Assembly (NCBI GenBank): GCA_965214565.1
Contig: OZ243951.1
Span: forward strand, 682,001-746,000
Reading direction: 5' to 3'
Source of the DNA: VXYK01 sp965214565
GTDB taxonomy: Bacteria; Actinomycetota; Acidimicrobiia; Acidimicrobiales; Aldehydirespiratoraceae
Length of the DNA stretch: 64,000 nucleotides
The translations under genes were made by a program, and so were the position numbers. The notes under the pieces are model-generated. The model did no database searches, was not told the DNA's origin, and saw only the letters and a program-made list of their open reading frames with translations. Shown one piece after another: positions 1-8,509 of the stretch. Every line of letters begins with the position of its first letter. Within the stretch, counting starts at the first letter, position 1.

Positions 1-1
1 C

Positions 2-1243
2 GGCGAACCGATCTACGCCGACACCATCCGCGACCACCTCCTCAACCTCCGAGCGGACGGATCGTTCAGCTTGGACCTCAGCTACTTCGACTACTTGACC
101 GGTCTGCAGATGACCAACGACCGCTTCGCCAACCTGTTCGGCGGGCCACCGCGCTCGCCGGAGTCGGAGATCACCAAGCGGGAGATGGATCTGGCGGCAT
201 CGGTACAGGTCGTCACCGAGGAGGTTGTTCTGGCGATCGCACGACGAGCTCAGGAAATAACCGGCGAACGCAACCTGGTGCTCGCCGGTGGCGTGGCCCT
301 CAACTGTGTCGCCAACGGCCGGTTGCTGCGCGAGGGCATCTTCGAACGGATCTGGATGCAGCCTGCTGCAGGCGACGCCGGTGGCGCGGTCGGTGCGGCA
401 TATCTCGGTTGGCACCGGATCATGGGCGAGGAGCGAACCGTCGAATCCGACCATTTGAACGACAAGATGCGCGGCGCCTATCTCGGGCCGTCGTTCGACA
501 GCGACGAGATCGGCGCTTGGCTCGATGCCTCGGGCCTTCCACACGAGACTCTGCACCGAAGCGCCCGAGCCGAGCGCATCGCCGCGGAGATCGACGCCGG
601 TCGCGTCGTCGGCCTGTTCGCCGGACCGATGGAATTCGGACCCCGTGCACTGGGCCATCGCTCGATACTCGGGGACGCCAGATCCACCAGGATGCAGTCG
701 ACGATGAACCGCAAGATCAAATATCGTGAGTCGTTCCGGCCGTTCGCGCCGGCGGTGCTCGAGGAGCAAGCCCAGCAGTGGTTCGACCTGTCGGTGCCAT
801 CCCCCTACATGCTGCTGGTAGCGCCGGTGGCCGACAGTCGGCTCGACAACGCGGCGGTGCGGGCCCGACGAGAAACATACAAACGTCGATTGGACACGGG
901 CGAGTCGGACCTCCGCGAATGGGTGAACGAGCGACGCTCCGAGATTCCTGCGGTGACCCATGTTGACGGCTCGGCACGGGTGCAGACGGTCAACGCCGAA
1001 CGCAACCCCCGCCTGTACGAGATCCTCAAAGCCTTCGAGGCGCGCACCGGCTGTGGCGTGGTCATCAACACGTCGTTCAACGTCAGGGGAGAACCAATCG
1101 TCTGCACACCTGACGACGCCTACCGCTGCTTCATGCGAACCGAAATGGACGTGCTCGTTCTGGAGGATCACATTCTGGTAAAGAACGAACAACCCGAGTG
1201 GCCCGAGACCGACGACTGGCGCCAAGCCTTCAAGTTGGATTAG
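2..1243 (+). CDS. Carbamoyltransferase, NodU/CmcH family (5' end outside window)
   Basis: Open from the window edge in frame 2, so the N-terminus lies upstream; about 413 residues are visible of a family usually near 550-620. The first visible part is the end of the Kae1/HypF-like ATPase-fold domain (AGGVALNCVANG, then AAGDAGGAVGAA). It is followed by the C-terminal carbamoyltransferase domain with its hallmark GPMEFGPRALGHRSILGD and the downstream YRESFRPFAPAVLEE, and near the end the NTSFNVRGEPIVCTP block. The family moves a carbamoyl group from carbamoyl phosphate, via a carbamoyl-adenylate, to a hydroxyl on a sugar or natural product. Twenty bases separate it from the DUF5989-like gene, and an SGNH hydrolase follows, so the three look like one operon acting on a glycan or secondary metabolite at the membrane. 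The substrate cannot be read from the sequence. Confidence 0.93.
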   Translation, partial: GEPIYADTIRDHLLNLRADGSFSLDLSYFDYLTGLQMTNDRFANLFGGPPRSPESEITKREMDLAASVQVVTEEVVLAIARRAQEITGERNLVLAGGVALNCVANGRLLREGIFERIWMQPAAGDAGGAVGAAYLGWHRIMGEERTVESDHLNDKMRGAYLGPSFDSDEIGAWLDASGLPHETLHRSARAERIAAEIDAGRVVGLFAGPMEFGPRALGHRSILGDARSTRMQSTMNRKIKYRESFRPFAPAVLEEQAQQWFDLSVPSPYMLLVAPVADSRLDNAAVRARRETYKRRLDTGESDLREWVNERRSEIPAVTHVDGSARVQTVNAERNPRLYEILKAFEARTGCGVVINTSFNVRGEPIVCTPDDAYRCFMRTEMDVLVLEDHILVKNEQPEWPETDDWRQAFKLD

Positions 1244-1263
1244 AGAGCCTGCTGGATTGATTG

Positions 1264-1437
1264 ATGCTTGCTCTGCGATTCCGCCACTTCGCCCGCCTCG
1301 TCCGAGACTTGACCGGCTTTGCGGTGCTGAATCGGGTGTGGTGGCTGATCCCGGTGATGGTCGTGCTGGCAGTGGTCACGGTCTTCATCGTGGTGGGCCA
1401 GGCCGCCGCGCCCTACACGCTCTACACGGTCTTCTGA
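1264..1437 (+). CDS. Small single-span membrane protein, DUF5989-like
   Basis: A 57-residue ORF too short for most gene calling. It starts MLALRFRHFARLVRDLTGF, continues with a WWLIPVMVVLAVVTVFIVVG membrane span, and ends APYTLYTVF. This is the pattern of DUF5989 proteins: a short amphipathic start, an 'xWWLIP' entry to one hydrophobic helix, and a 'AP(F/Y)IYTLF'-like end. Members commonly sit between a carbamoyltransferase and an SGNH hydrolase, exactly as here (20 nt after the first, 10 nt before the second). Function is unknown; a scaffold or membrane anchor for the neighbouring enzymes is inference. An in-frame TTG one codon earlier (1261) is an alternative start. Confidence 0.8.
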   Translation: MLALRFRHFARLVRDLTGFAVLNRVWWLIPVMVVLAVVTVFIVVGQAAAPYTLYTVF

Positions 1438-1447
1438 TGCCGCTGCC

Positions 1448-3094
1448 ATGAACCAGACCGAACCACTTCTTGACCACTCATGGTCGACGTTGCCGACGAG
1501 TGGTGTACCCCAGAAGCATCGTCGGCCCGCCTCGGTGCTGGTCCCGCTGGTACTCATCGCCGCGCTGTGGCTGCTCGGTCACCTTACGCTCGCGATCATC
1601 GTCGCAGCGGTCGCTCTGACGGTCACCGTGGCGAGCGCAGCGTCGCCGCAGATCAGGACCAGACTCGCCCGAATCATGATTCTCGTCGGGCATTGGGCGG
1701 GCCGGTTCCTGACTTTCATTCTGCTGGGGATCGTGCAGCTGGCGATATTCGCTCCGGCGGCGATGTGGTCCCGTTTGACACGCAGCGACCCGCTCGACGT
1801 CTCCTCACACAACGACGAAACCAGCCAATGGCTTGCGCGTTCCCCCCAGAGGCGGCCGCTGCACAATCGCCCCTACACCGACGAGAGGTACCGACGCCCG
1901 TCAACAGGAACGGCCGCACGGCCCGGTTCGCTTCGCTGGGTCCGGGGCTTGCTGGGCGGTCTCGTGTTGCTGTTGATCGCCGATATTGCTCTCGGTTCGC
2001 TGCTGAACCGCTTCGAGGGCGACGGCTCAGCCCCAACCGACGGTCACGCTGTGTTCGGGTTCGAGCCGACGGCGCAGGAAGCGCTCGCTGCTCAACCAGG
2101 CTCTGAGGAACTCATGTCACACCTCACCAAAGCAGGTATTGGCAATATCGACCCGTTCACCGGCTGGCGATTCGGTCCTGGAGTCACCTACGAGTCACCC
2201 GTGGTCAACATCGTCGACGGCGTGAGGGCCACGCGGACCTCCAAGATCGATGGTGATCGTGCCGAGGTCTGGTTCTTCGGGGGTTCGACGCTGTACGGGT
2301 CGGGTCAGTCCGATATGGCCACAATCCCTTCAGCGGTCGTTGCGCTGCTCGATGATGCGGGCGTGCCGGTCAACGCTGTGAACTTCGGCCATCCCGCTTA
2401 CACCAACTGGCAGCAGGTTCAACTGCTGTCCCAGGAATTGAGTGCGGGCATTCGCCCCCCGCCCGATGCAGTGGTCTTCTACGACGGTTTCAACGATCTC
2501 GTTCTACAGACCCATTTCGGTGTTCACCAAGAGCCGACTCATCTCTTCTTCGGAATACCCGCCGAGGAACCTGCCGCTGATGAGCCACTTGCTGACTCCC
2601 TCAGATCCTGGTGGGCCGATCACAGCGCAGTGGCACTCGCCGCGAGCCGCATCGCCGATCTGTTCGACGACGAACCGAACGTGCAGGTTGCAGACATAGA
2701 CGCCGTGCCGATCGACACGGTCGACCCCGTCGCCGCGGCCGAGGCTGCGCTGAAGATTCATCGTCAAGGGGTGAATCAGGTGCAAGCGCTCGCCCGCGGC
2801 TACGGCTTCGAGACTTTGTTCTTCTGGCAGCCATACCTGTACACCAGGTCGGCTCTGACGCCGGCGGAGCAGACCCTCGTCGGGCTGCCGGGGTACGACA
2901 CCGATGTGTGGTTGCCGATGACAGAGCGTGTCCGCGCCGGGCTCGGACCCGAGGTTATCGACTTGAGCGAGGCTCTCGATTCAGTCGAGTCTTCGGTCTA
3001 CTGGGATTTCGTGCACACCAACGAATACGGAGCAGCGGCCATCGCGGCTGCGATCGAGCCCCACCTCCGCGGGGCCCTCAGCCGAAACGGCTAA
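1448..3094 (+). CDS. Membrane-anchored SGNH/GDSL hydrolase-like protein
   Basis: 548 residues. The N-terminal third holds hydrophobic spans at about residues 28-65 (two), 75-105 and 163-187. An extracytoplasmic SGNH domain follows from about 245: block I is WFFGGSTLYGSGQ with the likely catalytic Ser, block II NFGHPAYTN, block III FYDGFNDL, and block V WDFVHTNEYG with the Asp-x-x-His. SGNH hydrolases remove acyl groups (often acetyl) from glycans or lipids. It is the last gene of the carbamoyltransferase/DUF5989 operon, so the operon may decorate a cell-surface polymer; this is inference. Its stop codon overlaps the stop of the convergent mutA gene by 4 bp. Start ATG follows the upstream stop by 10 nt with only a weak ribosome site. 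Confidence 0.85.
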   Translation: MNQTEPLLDHSWSTLPTSGVPQKHRRPASVLVPLVLIAALWLLGHLTLAIIVAAVALTVTVASAASPQIRTRLARIMILVGHWAGRFLTFILLGIVQLAIFAPAAMWSRLTRSDPLDVSSHNDETSQWLARSPQRRPLHNRPYTDERYRRPSTGTAARPGSLRWVRGLLGGLVLLLIADIALGSLLNRFEGDGSAPTDGHAVFGFEPTAQEALAAQPGSEELMSHLTKAGIGNIDPFTGWRFGPGVTYESPVVNIVDGVRATRTSKIDGDRAEVWFFGGSTLYGSGQSDMATIPSAVVALLDDAGVPVNAVNFGHPAYTNWQQVQLLSQELSAGIRPPPDAVVFYDGFNDLVLQTHFGVHQEPTHLFFGIPAEEPAADEPLADSLRSWWADHSAVALAASRIADLFDDEPNVQVADIDAVPIDTVDPVAAAEAALKIHRQGVNQVQALARGYGFETLFFWQPYLYTRSALTPAEQTLVGLPGYDTDVWLPMTERVRAGLGPEVIDLSEALDSVESSVYWDFVHTNEYGAAAIAAAIEPHLRGALSRNG

Positions 3095-4929
3095 ACGCCG
3101 AGGTCCGCGTGAAGACGGGTCAGGGCCTCGACAACGTCCATGCCCTGATACCAGAACTCGTCGACCCCCGCGGCCTCCAGGTCTGAGCGCAAGTCACCTG
3201 GCTCGCCAGCGAGGATAACTCGTTCCGCTCCCGCGTCCCGCAATGCCAGTGCCGTGGCTGTGCCTCGCTGCGCGTAGACCGCATCCGTTGAACAGACGAT
3301 GGCAACCGAGGCACCGGACTCGCTGAAACGAGCCTCGGCCTCCAGCGGCGAGTGGGCTCCGGGTTCGTGCGCTCCCGAGCCGGTCACGCCCCCGACAGCC
3401 AGAAGGTTGGACACCCAGGTGCTTCGTGCTGCGTGGGTCGCCAGATCGCCGAGCGCAACGACATGAACTTGGGGACGCTCGCCGGTGGCCAGCAGATGAC
3501 GGTCAGCGGTGTCGCGCAGTGTTTCGAAAGGTTCAGCCAGTCGACGCACCGACAGACCCGCCGCCCGCGTCGGGCCGAGTTCTCGAGATTCTTGAGGTTC
3601 CAGTCCCGAGGGTGGTTGATCTGATTGGTCTGTCAGGTCCGGATATTCCGACACGCCGGTGATGACCTCGTCACGTCTGTGGAGGGATTCGAGTCTCTGC
3701 TGCCACGAGCGGTCGACGGCTGCGTACAAAGAACCATCTGCGATCGCCGCTTCGATCCCACCGGCAGCTTCCAGGGCCACAAACTCCTCCCATGCCCGGG
3801 CCGCGAGCCGGTCGGTCAAGGACTCGACGAACCAGGATCCGGAGCTGGGGTCGATCACTCTGGCCAGATGCGACTCCTCGATCAACACCGTCTGGGTGTT
3901 GCGGGCGAGACGCCTGCCGAGTTCATCGGGCGTTGCGAGCGGCTCATTGAACGGCAGCACCGTTACCGCATCGGCGCCGCCCACCCCGGCCGCAAAAGCT
4001 GCTGTTGTTGAGCGCAGCATGTTGACCCACGGGTCTAGGCGGCTGTAGACAGCCCGGCTGGTCACCGCCTGCTGAAGTTGCGGCGCAGCGTTGGGGTCGA
4101 CCCCGCAAGCTTCCAGAACCCGCGCCCAGATCCGTCTGGAAGCACGAAGCTTGGCGATGTCAGCGAACTGGTCGACACCGATGCTCAGCCGGAACCCAAT
4201 TGTGTTCGCCCCCTCTGAAGGCACAACGCCGCAGGACTCGAGTCGGCGCAGGTAGGCGACAGCGGTGGAGATACTGTAAGCGATCTCCTGCGCCTCAGTC
4301 GCGCCTGCCTCGGCGTAGCGAGTCGTGTCGACGCTCAAGGTTCGACCGGACCGCAGCGACGGCACCAGCGAGGCAGCAACCTTCACCACGTCGTCCGCGT
4401 CGGCGAAACCACCGCGCGTCACTTCACCGATTGGGTCGAGTCCGAGCCAACTCGCGGTGGCGGCCAGGTCGCTCCGTCGGTCGATCACCGCGGCCAGTCC
4501 CCGTGCGGCGTTGATGTCGGCATGGGGGGCCAACACCACCGCAGCGAGATCGAACAGGACCCCGGCAGTGGCCCGCTGCAAAGCATCCAGAGTCCAGTTC
4601 GGTTCCGGTGGTGTCATCTCAACGGAGGTGACCCCCCTCTCGAGTTCTTCAAGCACGGCGCGACCACAGGCATCAGGGTCGTCCGCGCTGAACTGCTGAC
4701 GCACATCCCAACCCCGCTCGAGCCGCTGAGGGTCTACGGGTACGAACTTCGCCGATGGAACCGAATCCGCTGCCGTGTAGAGCGGCTGGATGTCAAGTCC
4801 GTCGCGGGTCCTCGATACGAGCACGTCATCGAACGATCTGCCGCGCAGCACCTCGTCGACTGCATCTGACCAGTCTGAGAGTGAGGTCCTGGGGAAACTG
4901 AGATCAAGATCAGGACTGGTCACCGTCAC
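3091..4929 (-). CDS. mutA: Methylmalonyl-CoA mutase small (beta) subunit
   Basis: 612 residues, GTG start. The N-terminal half is the TIM-barrel mutase domain (for example DVRQQF, GFADADDVVKVAASL, SVDTTRYAEAGATEAQEIAYSI, FNEPLATPDELGRRLARNTQ, IDPSSGSWFVESLTDRLA). The C-terminal B12-fold domain lacks the DxHxxG cobalamin-binding motif: at the equivalent place it reads VHVVALGDLATHAA, as expected for the non-catalytic subunit. The partner large subunit mutB normally lies immediately downstream, but here the next gene is the convergent SGNH hydrolase and no mutB occurs in the window. With mutB the complex interconverts methylmalonyl-CoA and succinyl-CoA in propionate, valine and odd-chain fat breakdown. 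The upstream NMO gene is co-directional at 128 nt, so mutA may have its own promoter. No cobalamin riboswitch was recognised. Confidence 0.9.
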   Translation of the reverse strand: MTVTSPDLDLSFPRTSLSDWSDAVDEVLRGRSFDDVLVSRTRDGLDIQPLYTAADSVPSAKFVPVDPQRLERGWDVRQQFSADDPDACGRAVLEELERGVTSVEMTPPEPNWTLDALQRATAGVLFDLAAVVLAPHADINAARGLAAVIDRRSDLAATASWLGLDPIGEVTRGGFADADDVVKVAASLVPSLRSGRTLSVDTTRYAEAGATEAQEIAYSISTAVAYLRRLESCGVVPSEGANTIGFRLSIGVDQFADIAKLRASRRIWARVLEACGVDPNAAPQLQQAVTSRAVYSRLDPWVNMLRSTTAAFAAGVGGADAVTVLPFNEPLATPDELGRRLARNTQTVLIEESHLARVIDPSSGSWFVESLTDRLAARAWEEFVALEAAGGIEAAIADGSLYAAVDRSWQQRLESLHRRDEVITGVSEYPDLTDQSDQPPSGLEPQESRELGPTRAAGLSVRRLAEPFETLRDTADRHLLATGERPQVHVVALGDLATHAARSTWVSNLLAVGGVTGSGAHEPGAHSPLEAEARFSESGASVAIVCSTDAVYAQRGTATALALRDAGAERVILAGEPGDLRSDLEAAGVDEFWYQGMDVVEALTRLHADLGV

Positions 4930-5057
4930 ATCCTGCGATCGCGTCTATCCGATTGCCAAACCGAGTCGGCAGAAGTCGACGTCGTTCGGTTGAATCAGCG
5001 AATTTCTGGTTCGTCGCCCGGGCCGCATCGCCGGAACAGGCAAAAATCTTGTGGAAC

Positions 5058-6197
5058 TCAGTAGTCGAGCTGGCCTTGCAAGGTCTCGACTGCCTCGATG
5101 AACTCTTCGATCATGTCCAACACGACTGTGCTCGCGGACTTCCGCTGGTTCATGTTGCCGACCACCTGCCCGACAAAATAGTTGGCCAACTTCTCCGCAC
5201 CGGACCCCGCCTGGTGCGCAGCCCGATCAATCCTCCGCTGAGCAGCCGCGGTGAGGACCGGCTGCAACGGCATCCCCAGCGGGTCCGGGGTGTCGTCACG
5301 CTCCCATTCCTGAGTCCAAGCCGACTTCAACATCCGCGCCGGTTTACCAGTGATCGACCGTGACCTGATCGTGTCAGCCGACGTAGCCGCAAGGAACTTC
5401 TCCTTGACAACCGGGTGCGTCTCAGCCTCGTCAGTGGTCAACCAGACCGACCCGCACCACACCCCCTGTGCACCGAGCGCCATCGCTGCAGCCATCTGCC
5501 GGCCGCGGCCGATACCACCGGCACCCAGCACCGGAAGCGACGTCGCATCAACAATCTCCGGGATCAGCACCATCGACCCGATCTCACCAGTGTGGCCGCC
5601 GGCCTCCGAACCCTGCGCGACGATCAGATCAACGCCGGCGCGCTCATGCGCCTCCGCGTGCGAAGCTCGACCGGCCAACGCTCCGACCATGCGACCAGCC
5701 CCCTTGACAGCCTCGATCATGTCTTTGGGCGGCGGCCCCAGAGCGTTTGCCACGAACGCCGCCCGCTTGGACAACACCACATCAATCTGCGGAGCTGCCG
5801 CATTCGCGGAGAAAGGCGCCGCCCCGGCCCTGTCCATGCTCCCGGAGAGCGTGCTCTCATCGAGCGGCATCTCCGGCACCTCGTAGCGAGCCAGGATGTC
5901 GTCGACGAACTCTGCGTGCTCCGTAGGGATCATCTTGACGAGGTCCGCCGTCGTATAGCCGCCGGCATCGTCGCCCGCATAGCGGGCCGGGATGATCAGA
6001 TCAACGCCGTAGGGCTTGTCGCCGACAGCGTCCTCGATCCAGTCGAGGTCGATCTCCAGTGCTTCGGGCGTGTGGGCAACTGCGCCCAGAACCCCCAGTC
6101 CGCCGGCCCTCGAAACCGCGGCCACCACGTCACGGCAGTGGCTGAAGGCAAAAATGGGAAACTCCAGATCAAGCATTCTCGTCACGTCGTTGTGCAT
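5058..6197 (-). CDS. Nitronate monooxygenase family protein (NMO/2-nitropropane dioxygenase-like), copy 1
   Basis: 379 residues of FMN-binding TIM-barrel enzyme. Visible signatures are FPIFAFSHCRDVVAAVSRAG with AGGLGVLGA near the N-terminus, QGSEAGGHTGEIGSMVL in the middle (FMN phosphate and active-site loop), and VLGAGGIGRGRQMAAAMALGAQGVWCGS. The frame is open to 6287, but I chose ATG 6197 because an AAGGAT ribosome site lies just before it and because the paralogue at 24.2-25.3 kb aligns from the same point. The family oxidises nitronates or related carbanionic substrates with FMN; many members are enoyl reductases or unknown, so the true substrate is open. It is divergent from the thiolase gene with 80 bp between them. 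Clearly paralogous to the second copy in this window. Confidence 0.9.
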   Translation of the reverse strand: MHNDVTRMLDLEFPIFAFSHCRDVVAAVSRAGGLGVLGAVAHTPEALEIDLDWIEDAVGDKPYGVDLIIPARYAGDDAGGYTTADLVKMIPTEHAEFVDDILARYEVPEMPLDESTLSGSMDRAGAAPFSANAAAPQIDVVLSKRAAFVANALGPPPKDMIEAVKGAGRMVGALAGRASHAEAHERAGVDLIVAQGSEAGGHTGEIGSMVLIPEIVDATSLPVLGAGGIGRGRQMAAAMALGAQGVWCGSVWLTTDEAETHPVVKEKFLAATSADTIRSRSITGKPARMLKSAWTQEWERDDTPDPLGMPLQPVLTAAAQRRIDRAAHQAGSGAEKLANYFVGQVVGNMNQRKSASTVVLDMIEEFIEAVETLQGQLDY

Positions 6198-6265
6198 CAC
6201 TGGATCCTTCGTCGGACTTCTCAGTTGACCATACCGGCAAGTCAGCGGCCGCTCACATGCCTCGC

Positions 6266-6271
6266 TACACT
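6266..6271 (+). promoter_or_regulatory. -10 box of a probable leaderless promoter for the thiolase gene
   Basis: TACACT fits TANNNT and ends 6 nt before ATG 6278; no Shine-Dalgarno sequence is present. This spacing places the transcript start at the initiator codon and argues for ATG 6278 rather than the in-frame ATG at 6257. Confidence 0.5.
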
Positions 6272-6277
6272 GCGCGC

Positions 6278-7462
6278 ATGAGCACACCAGAAGTTGTCAT
6301 CGTTGATGCGGTGCGCAGCCCGATCGGCAAGCGCAACGGCGAACTGTCCACCATGCACAGCATCGACCTGTTGGGCGATGTCCAAAAGGCGGTCTTCGAC
6401 CGCACCGGAATGGACCCGGCCGAGGTCGGCCAAGTTGTGGGCGGATGCGTCGGCCAGGTTGGAATGCAGACTATGAACACTGCTCGCAACGCCTGGCTCG
6501 CGGCAGGGCTGCCGCTCTCCGTCGCTGCCACCACGGTCGACGCCCAGTGCGGTTCTAGCCAGCAGGCAACCAACCTCGCCTACTCGCTGGTGAAGTCCGG
6601 GGTTGTCGATTCGGCCCTGAGTTGCGGGATCGAACTGATGAGCCGGATCAAGATGGGCTCGACCATCCCCGACCCCGATACCACAGGCGTGCCGGTCAAC
6701 TCCCGCTACTGGAAGAACTACGAGTGGACCTCGCAGTTCGAAGGCGCCGAACGTATCGCTGACAAGTGGGACCTCACCCGGACCGAGGCCGACGAGTTCG
6801 GTCTGCGGAGCCAGCAACTGGCAGCCAGAGCCTGGGACGAAGACGCCTTCGGGTCGCAGATCGTTCCCGTCGAGGTCCCGGTCGTTGGTGAGGACGGCAA
6901 ACCCAGCGGGGAACACAACACTGTGAACAGAGACGGCGGTCTGCGCGAGACCACCATCGAGGCACTCGCCAACCTCAAGCCAGTTGCCCGCGACGACGGG
7001 ATCCACACCGCGGGCTCATCAAGCCAGATCTCAGATGGTGCGGGTGCGGTGCTGATGATGACCCGACAGAAGGCCGACGAACTCGGGTTGGAGCCCTTGG
7101 CAAAGATCGTCGACACCTGCCTGGTGGGCACCGATCCCGTGCTGATGCTGACCGGCCCCATCGACGCCACCCAGAAGCTCCTCTCCGACAACAACCTCAC
7201 CATCGACGACATCGGCCTGGTCGAGATCAACGAGGCTTTCGCTTCAGTGGTGTTGGCCTGGGAACGCGAACTCTCGCCCGACATGAGCACCGTCAATCCC
7301 AACGGCGGCGCCATCGCTCTCGGCCACCCCCTCGGCGGAACGGGATCGATCCTGATGACAAAGGCGGTGCACGAAATGCAGCGCAGCAACATCGAGTACG
7401 GCATAGTCACGATGTGCTGCGGTGGTGGTCTCGGAACAGGAACCCTGCTGCAGAAGCTCTAG
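6278..7462 (+). CDS. Thiolase family protein (acetyl-CoA C-acetyltransferase type)
   Basis: 394 residues, standard thiolase length. Catalytic residues are visible: nucleophile Cys91 in VDAQCGSSQQA, the INEAFA block, His350 in GHPLGGTGS, and Cys381 in MCCGGGLGTG. It condenses or cleaves acyl-CoAs at the beta-keto position, so it can serve beta-oxidation or acetoacetyl-CoA formation. The chosen start is ATG 6278, preceded by a TANNNT box at leaderless spacing; an ATG 21 nt earlier is less likely. It stands alone on the plus strand between a divergent nitronate monooxygenase and a convergent SnoaL-like gene 15 nt away. The role is assigned by family; chain-length preference cannot be read. Confidence 0.93.
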   Translation: MSTPEVVIVDAVRSPIGKRNGELSTMHSIDLLGDVQKAVFDRTGMDPAEVGQVVGGCVGQVGMQTMNTARNAWLAAGLPLSVAATTVDAQCGSSQQATNLAYSLVKSGVVDSALSCGIELMSRIKMGSTIPDPDTTGVPVNSRYWKNYEWTSQFEGAERIADKWDLTRTEADEFGLRSQQLAARAWDEDAFGSQIVPVEVPVVGEDGKPSGEHNTVNRDGGLRETTIEALANLKPVARDDGIHTAGSSSQISDGAGAVLMMTRQKADELGLEPLAKIVDTCLVGTDPVLMLTGPIDATQKLLSDNNLTIDDIGLVEINEAFASVVLAWERELSPDMSTVNPNGGAIALGHPLGGTGSILMTKAVHEMQRSNIEYGIVTMCCGGGLGTGTLLQKL

Positions 7463-7477
7463 GGGCTGCGCGGTTCT

Positions 7478-8032
7478 CTACCGTTCGGACCAGAACTGGA
7501 GCCAGTGTTCGTCTTGATAGGGGATCGAACCCAGACCGATCTGTCTGTCCGGCCAGTTGGCCGGTTCCTGAGCCAGAGGCTCGGGTTCATCGTGTCGCCA
7601 GCCGAGCCACAGCAGATGACGTCTGCGGGTGAACTTCCAGACCCCTTCGATTCGCACGTAACGGTCCTCGTACTTGATCAACTGCTGAATGAAACCCTCG
7701 GCACCGTCGTCGATGAATCCGTGCGCCCAGACCGTGCCTCTCGCGGTCGGTGCATCGCTGCCCCAAGACCCGTCGCCGGCGCTCGTCTGATCGAACTCGA
7801 TCAGATGGTTGGCCACCAACAACACCGCTAAACCCACCTCGCGGAGCGATTCCGCAAAGAACGCCCGTGCTGCTTGCGTACCCTCACCGTACTGCCCGAA
7901 CCTTGCGTCGGGACGGTAGAGCGATGTCAGCAGATCAAGGTCTCGGCGGTCGATCGCATCGGCATATGCGAACGCCAGTTGCCGGATCTCGTCTCGCGCC
8001 ACTGTCCGTTCGATCGGGGTCATCTCGCCCAC
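7478..8032 (-). CDS. SnoaL/NTF2-like domain protein
   Basis: 184 residues of the NTF2-like alpha+beta cone fold. It begins with a helix pair typical of SnoaL_4 proteins (IERTVARDEIRQLAFAYADA, followed by IDRRDLDLLTSLYRPDARFG) and ends with strand-rich VRIEGVWKFTRRRHLLWLGW. Members are small isomerases, dehydratases, hydroxylase partners or ligand-binding proteins. It is the last gene of the minus-strand run SDR, CysQ-like, SRPBCC and this gene, 18 nt after the previous stop. Function is not determined by sequence; proximity suggests action on the same small-molecule substrate as the SDR. Start could also be the Met at codon 4. Confidence 0.8.
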   Translation of the reverse strand: MGEMTPIERTVARDEIRQLAFAYADAIDRRDLDLLTSLYRPDARFGQYGEGTQAARAFFAESLREVGLAVLLVANHLIEFDQTSAGDGSWGSDAPTARGTVWAHGFIDDGAEGFIQQLIKYEDRYVRIEGVWKFTRRRHLLWLGWRHDEPEPLAQEPANWPDRQIGLGSIPYQDEHWLQFWSER

Positions 8033-8050
8033 GAAACCAACCGTAATCCC

Positions 8051-8506
8051 TCAGGGTCGCTCGGGCTGCTCAGCGACCGCGACAACGAAGTCGAGGAAAC
8101 CGTCGATGGTTGCGACTGCGAAGTCCAAGAACGCTGATCCCTCCGGCGACGGCTCAGGATCGACGACCACTCCCCAGGACAGGTGGCACTCGTCTTGGTC
8201 GTCGCGCAGCACGAAAGTGCCGTGGTACAGGTCGAGGCCCGTGGGTCCAGCGACCGAATAGGCCCGCCTCCAAGGGGGCTCAAACGACAGCACCGTTTCC
8301 ACCAGTACCTCACCGGAACCCGACGACTCGTGGCGGCCAGGCAATTGAAGGTGCAGCACCGCACCCTCGCCATGCGGCGACGGGTCCCCCTCGACCACGT
8401 AGCCGCCGGCTGTCTGCTCGATCAGGTCGTTCAACACCTTCCAGGCGTGTTCACGCGGCGCCTTGACATGCCTCTCTAGCGAACGGGACACGTGTTTGGC
8501 GTTCAT
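8051..8506 (-). CDS. SRPBCC (START/Bet v1-like) domain protein
   Basis: 151 residues. The N-terminus VSRSLERHVKAPREHAWKVL is the usual first beta-strand and helix of polyketide-cyclase/SRPBCC proteins. It continues with alternating strands (GEGAVLHLQLPG, VLVETVLSFEPPWRRAYSV) and a final long helix (FLDFAVATIDGFLDFVVAV). The fold forms a deep hydrophobic cavity for lipids, steroids or polyketides. It starts 3 nt after the CysQ-like stop, so the two are translationally coupled. The specific ligand is unknown. Confidence 0.75.
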   Translation of the reverse strand: MNAKHVSRSLERHVKAPREHAWKVLNDLIEQTAGGYVVEGDPSPHGEGAVLHLQLPGRHESSGSGEVLVETVLSFEPPWRRAYSVAGPTGLDLYHGTFVLRDDQDECHLSWGVVVDPEPSPEGSAFLDFAVATIDGFLDFVVAVAEQPERP

Positions 8507-8509
8507 GGC

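Noticed and set aside
4930..5057. Possible cobalamin riboswitch before mutA
   Set aside because: Only 128 nt and no B12-box-like sequence seen.
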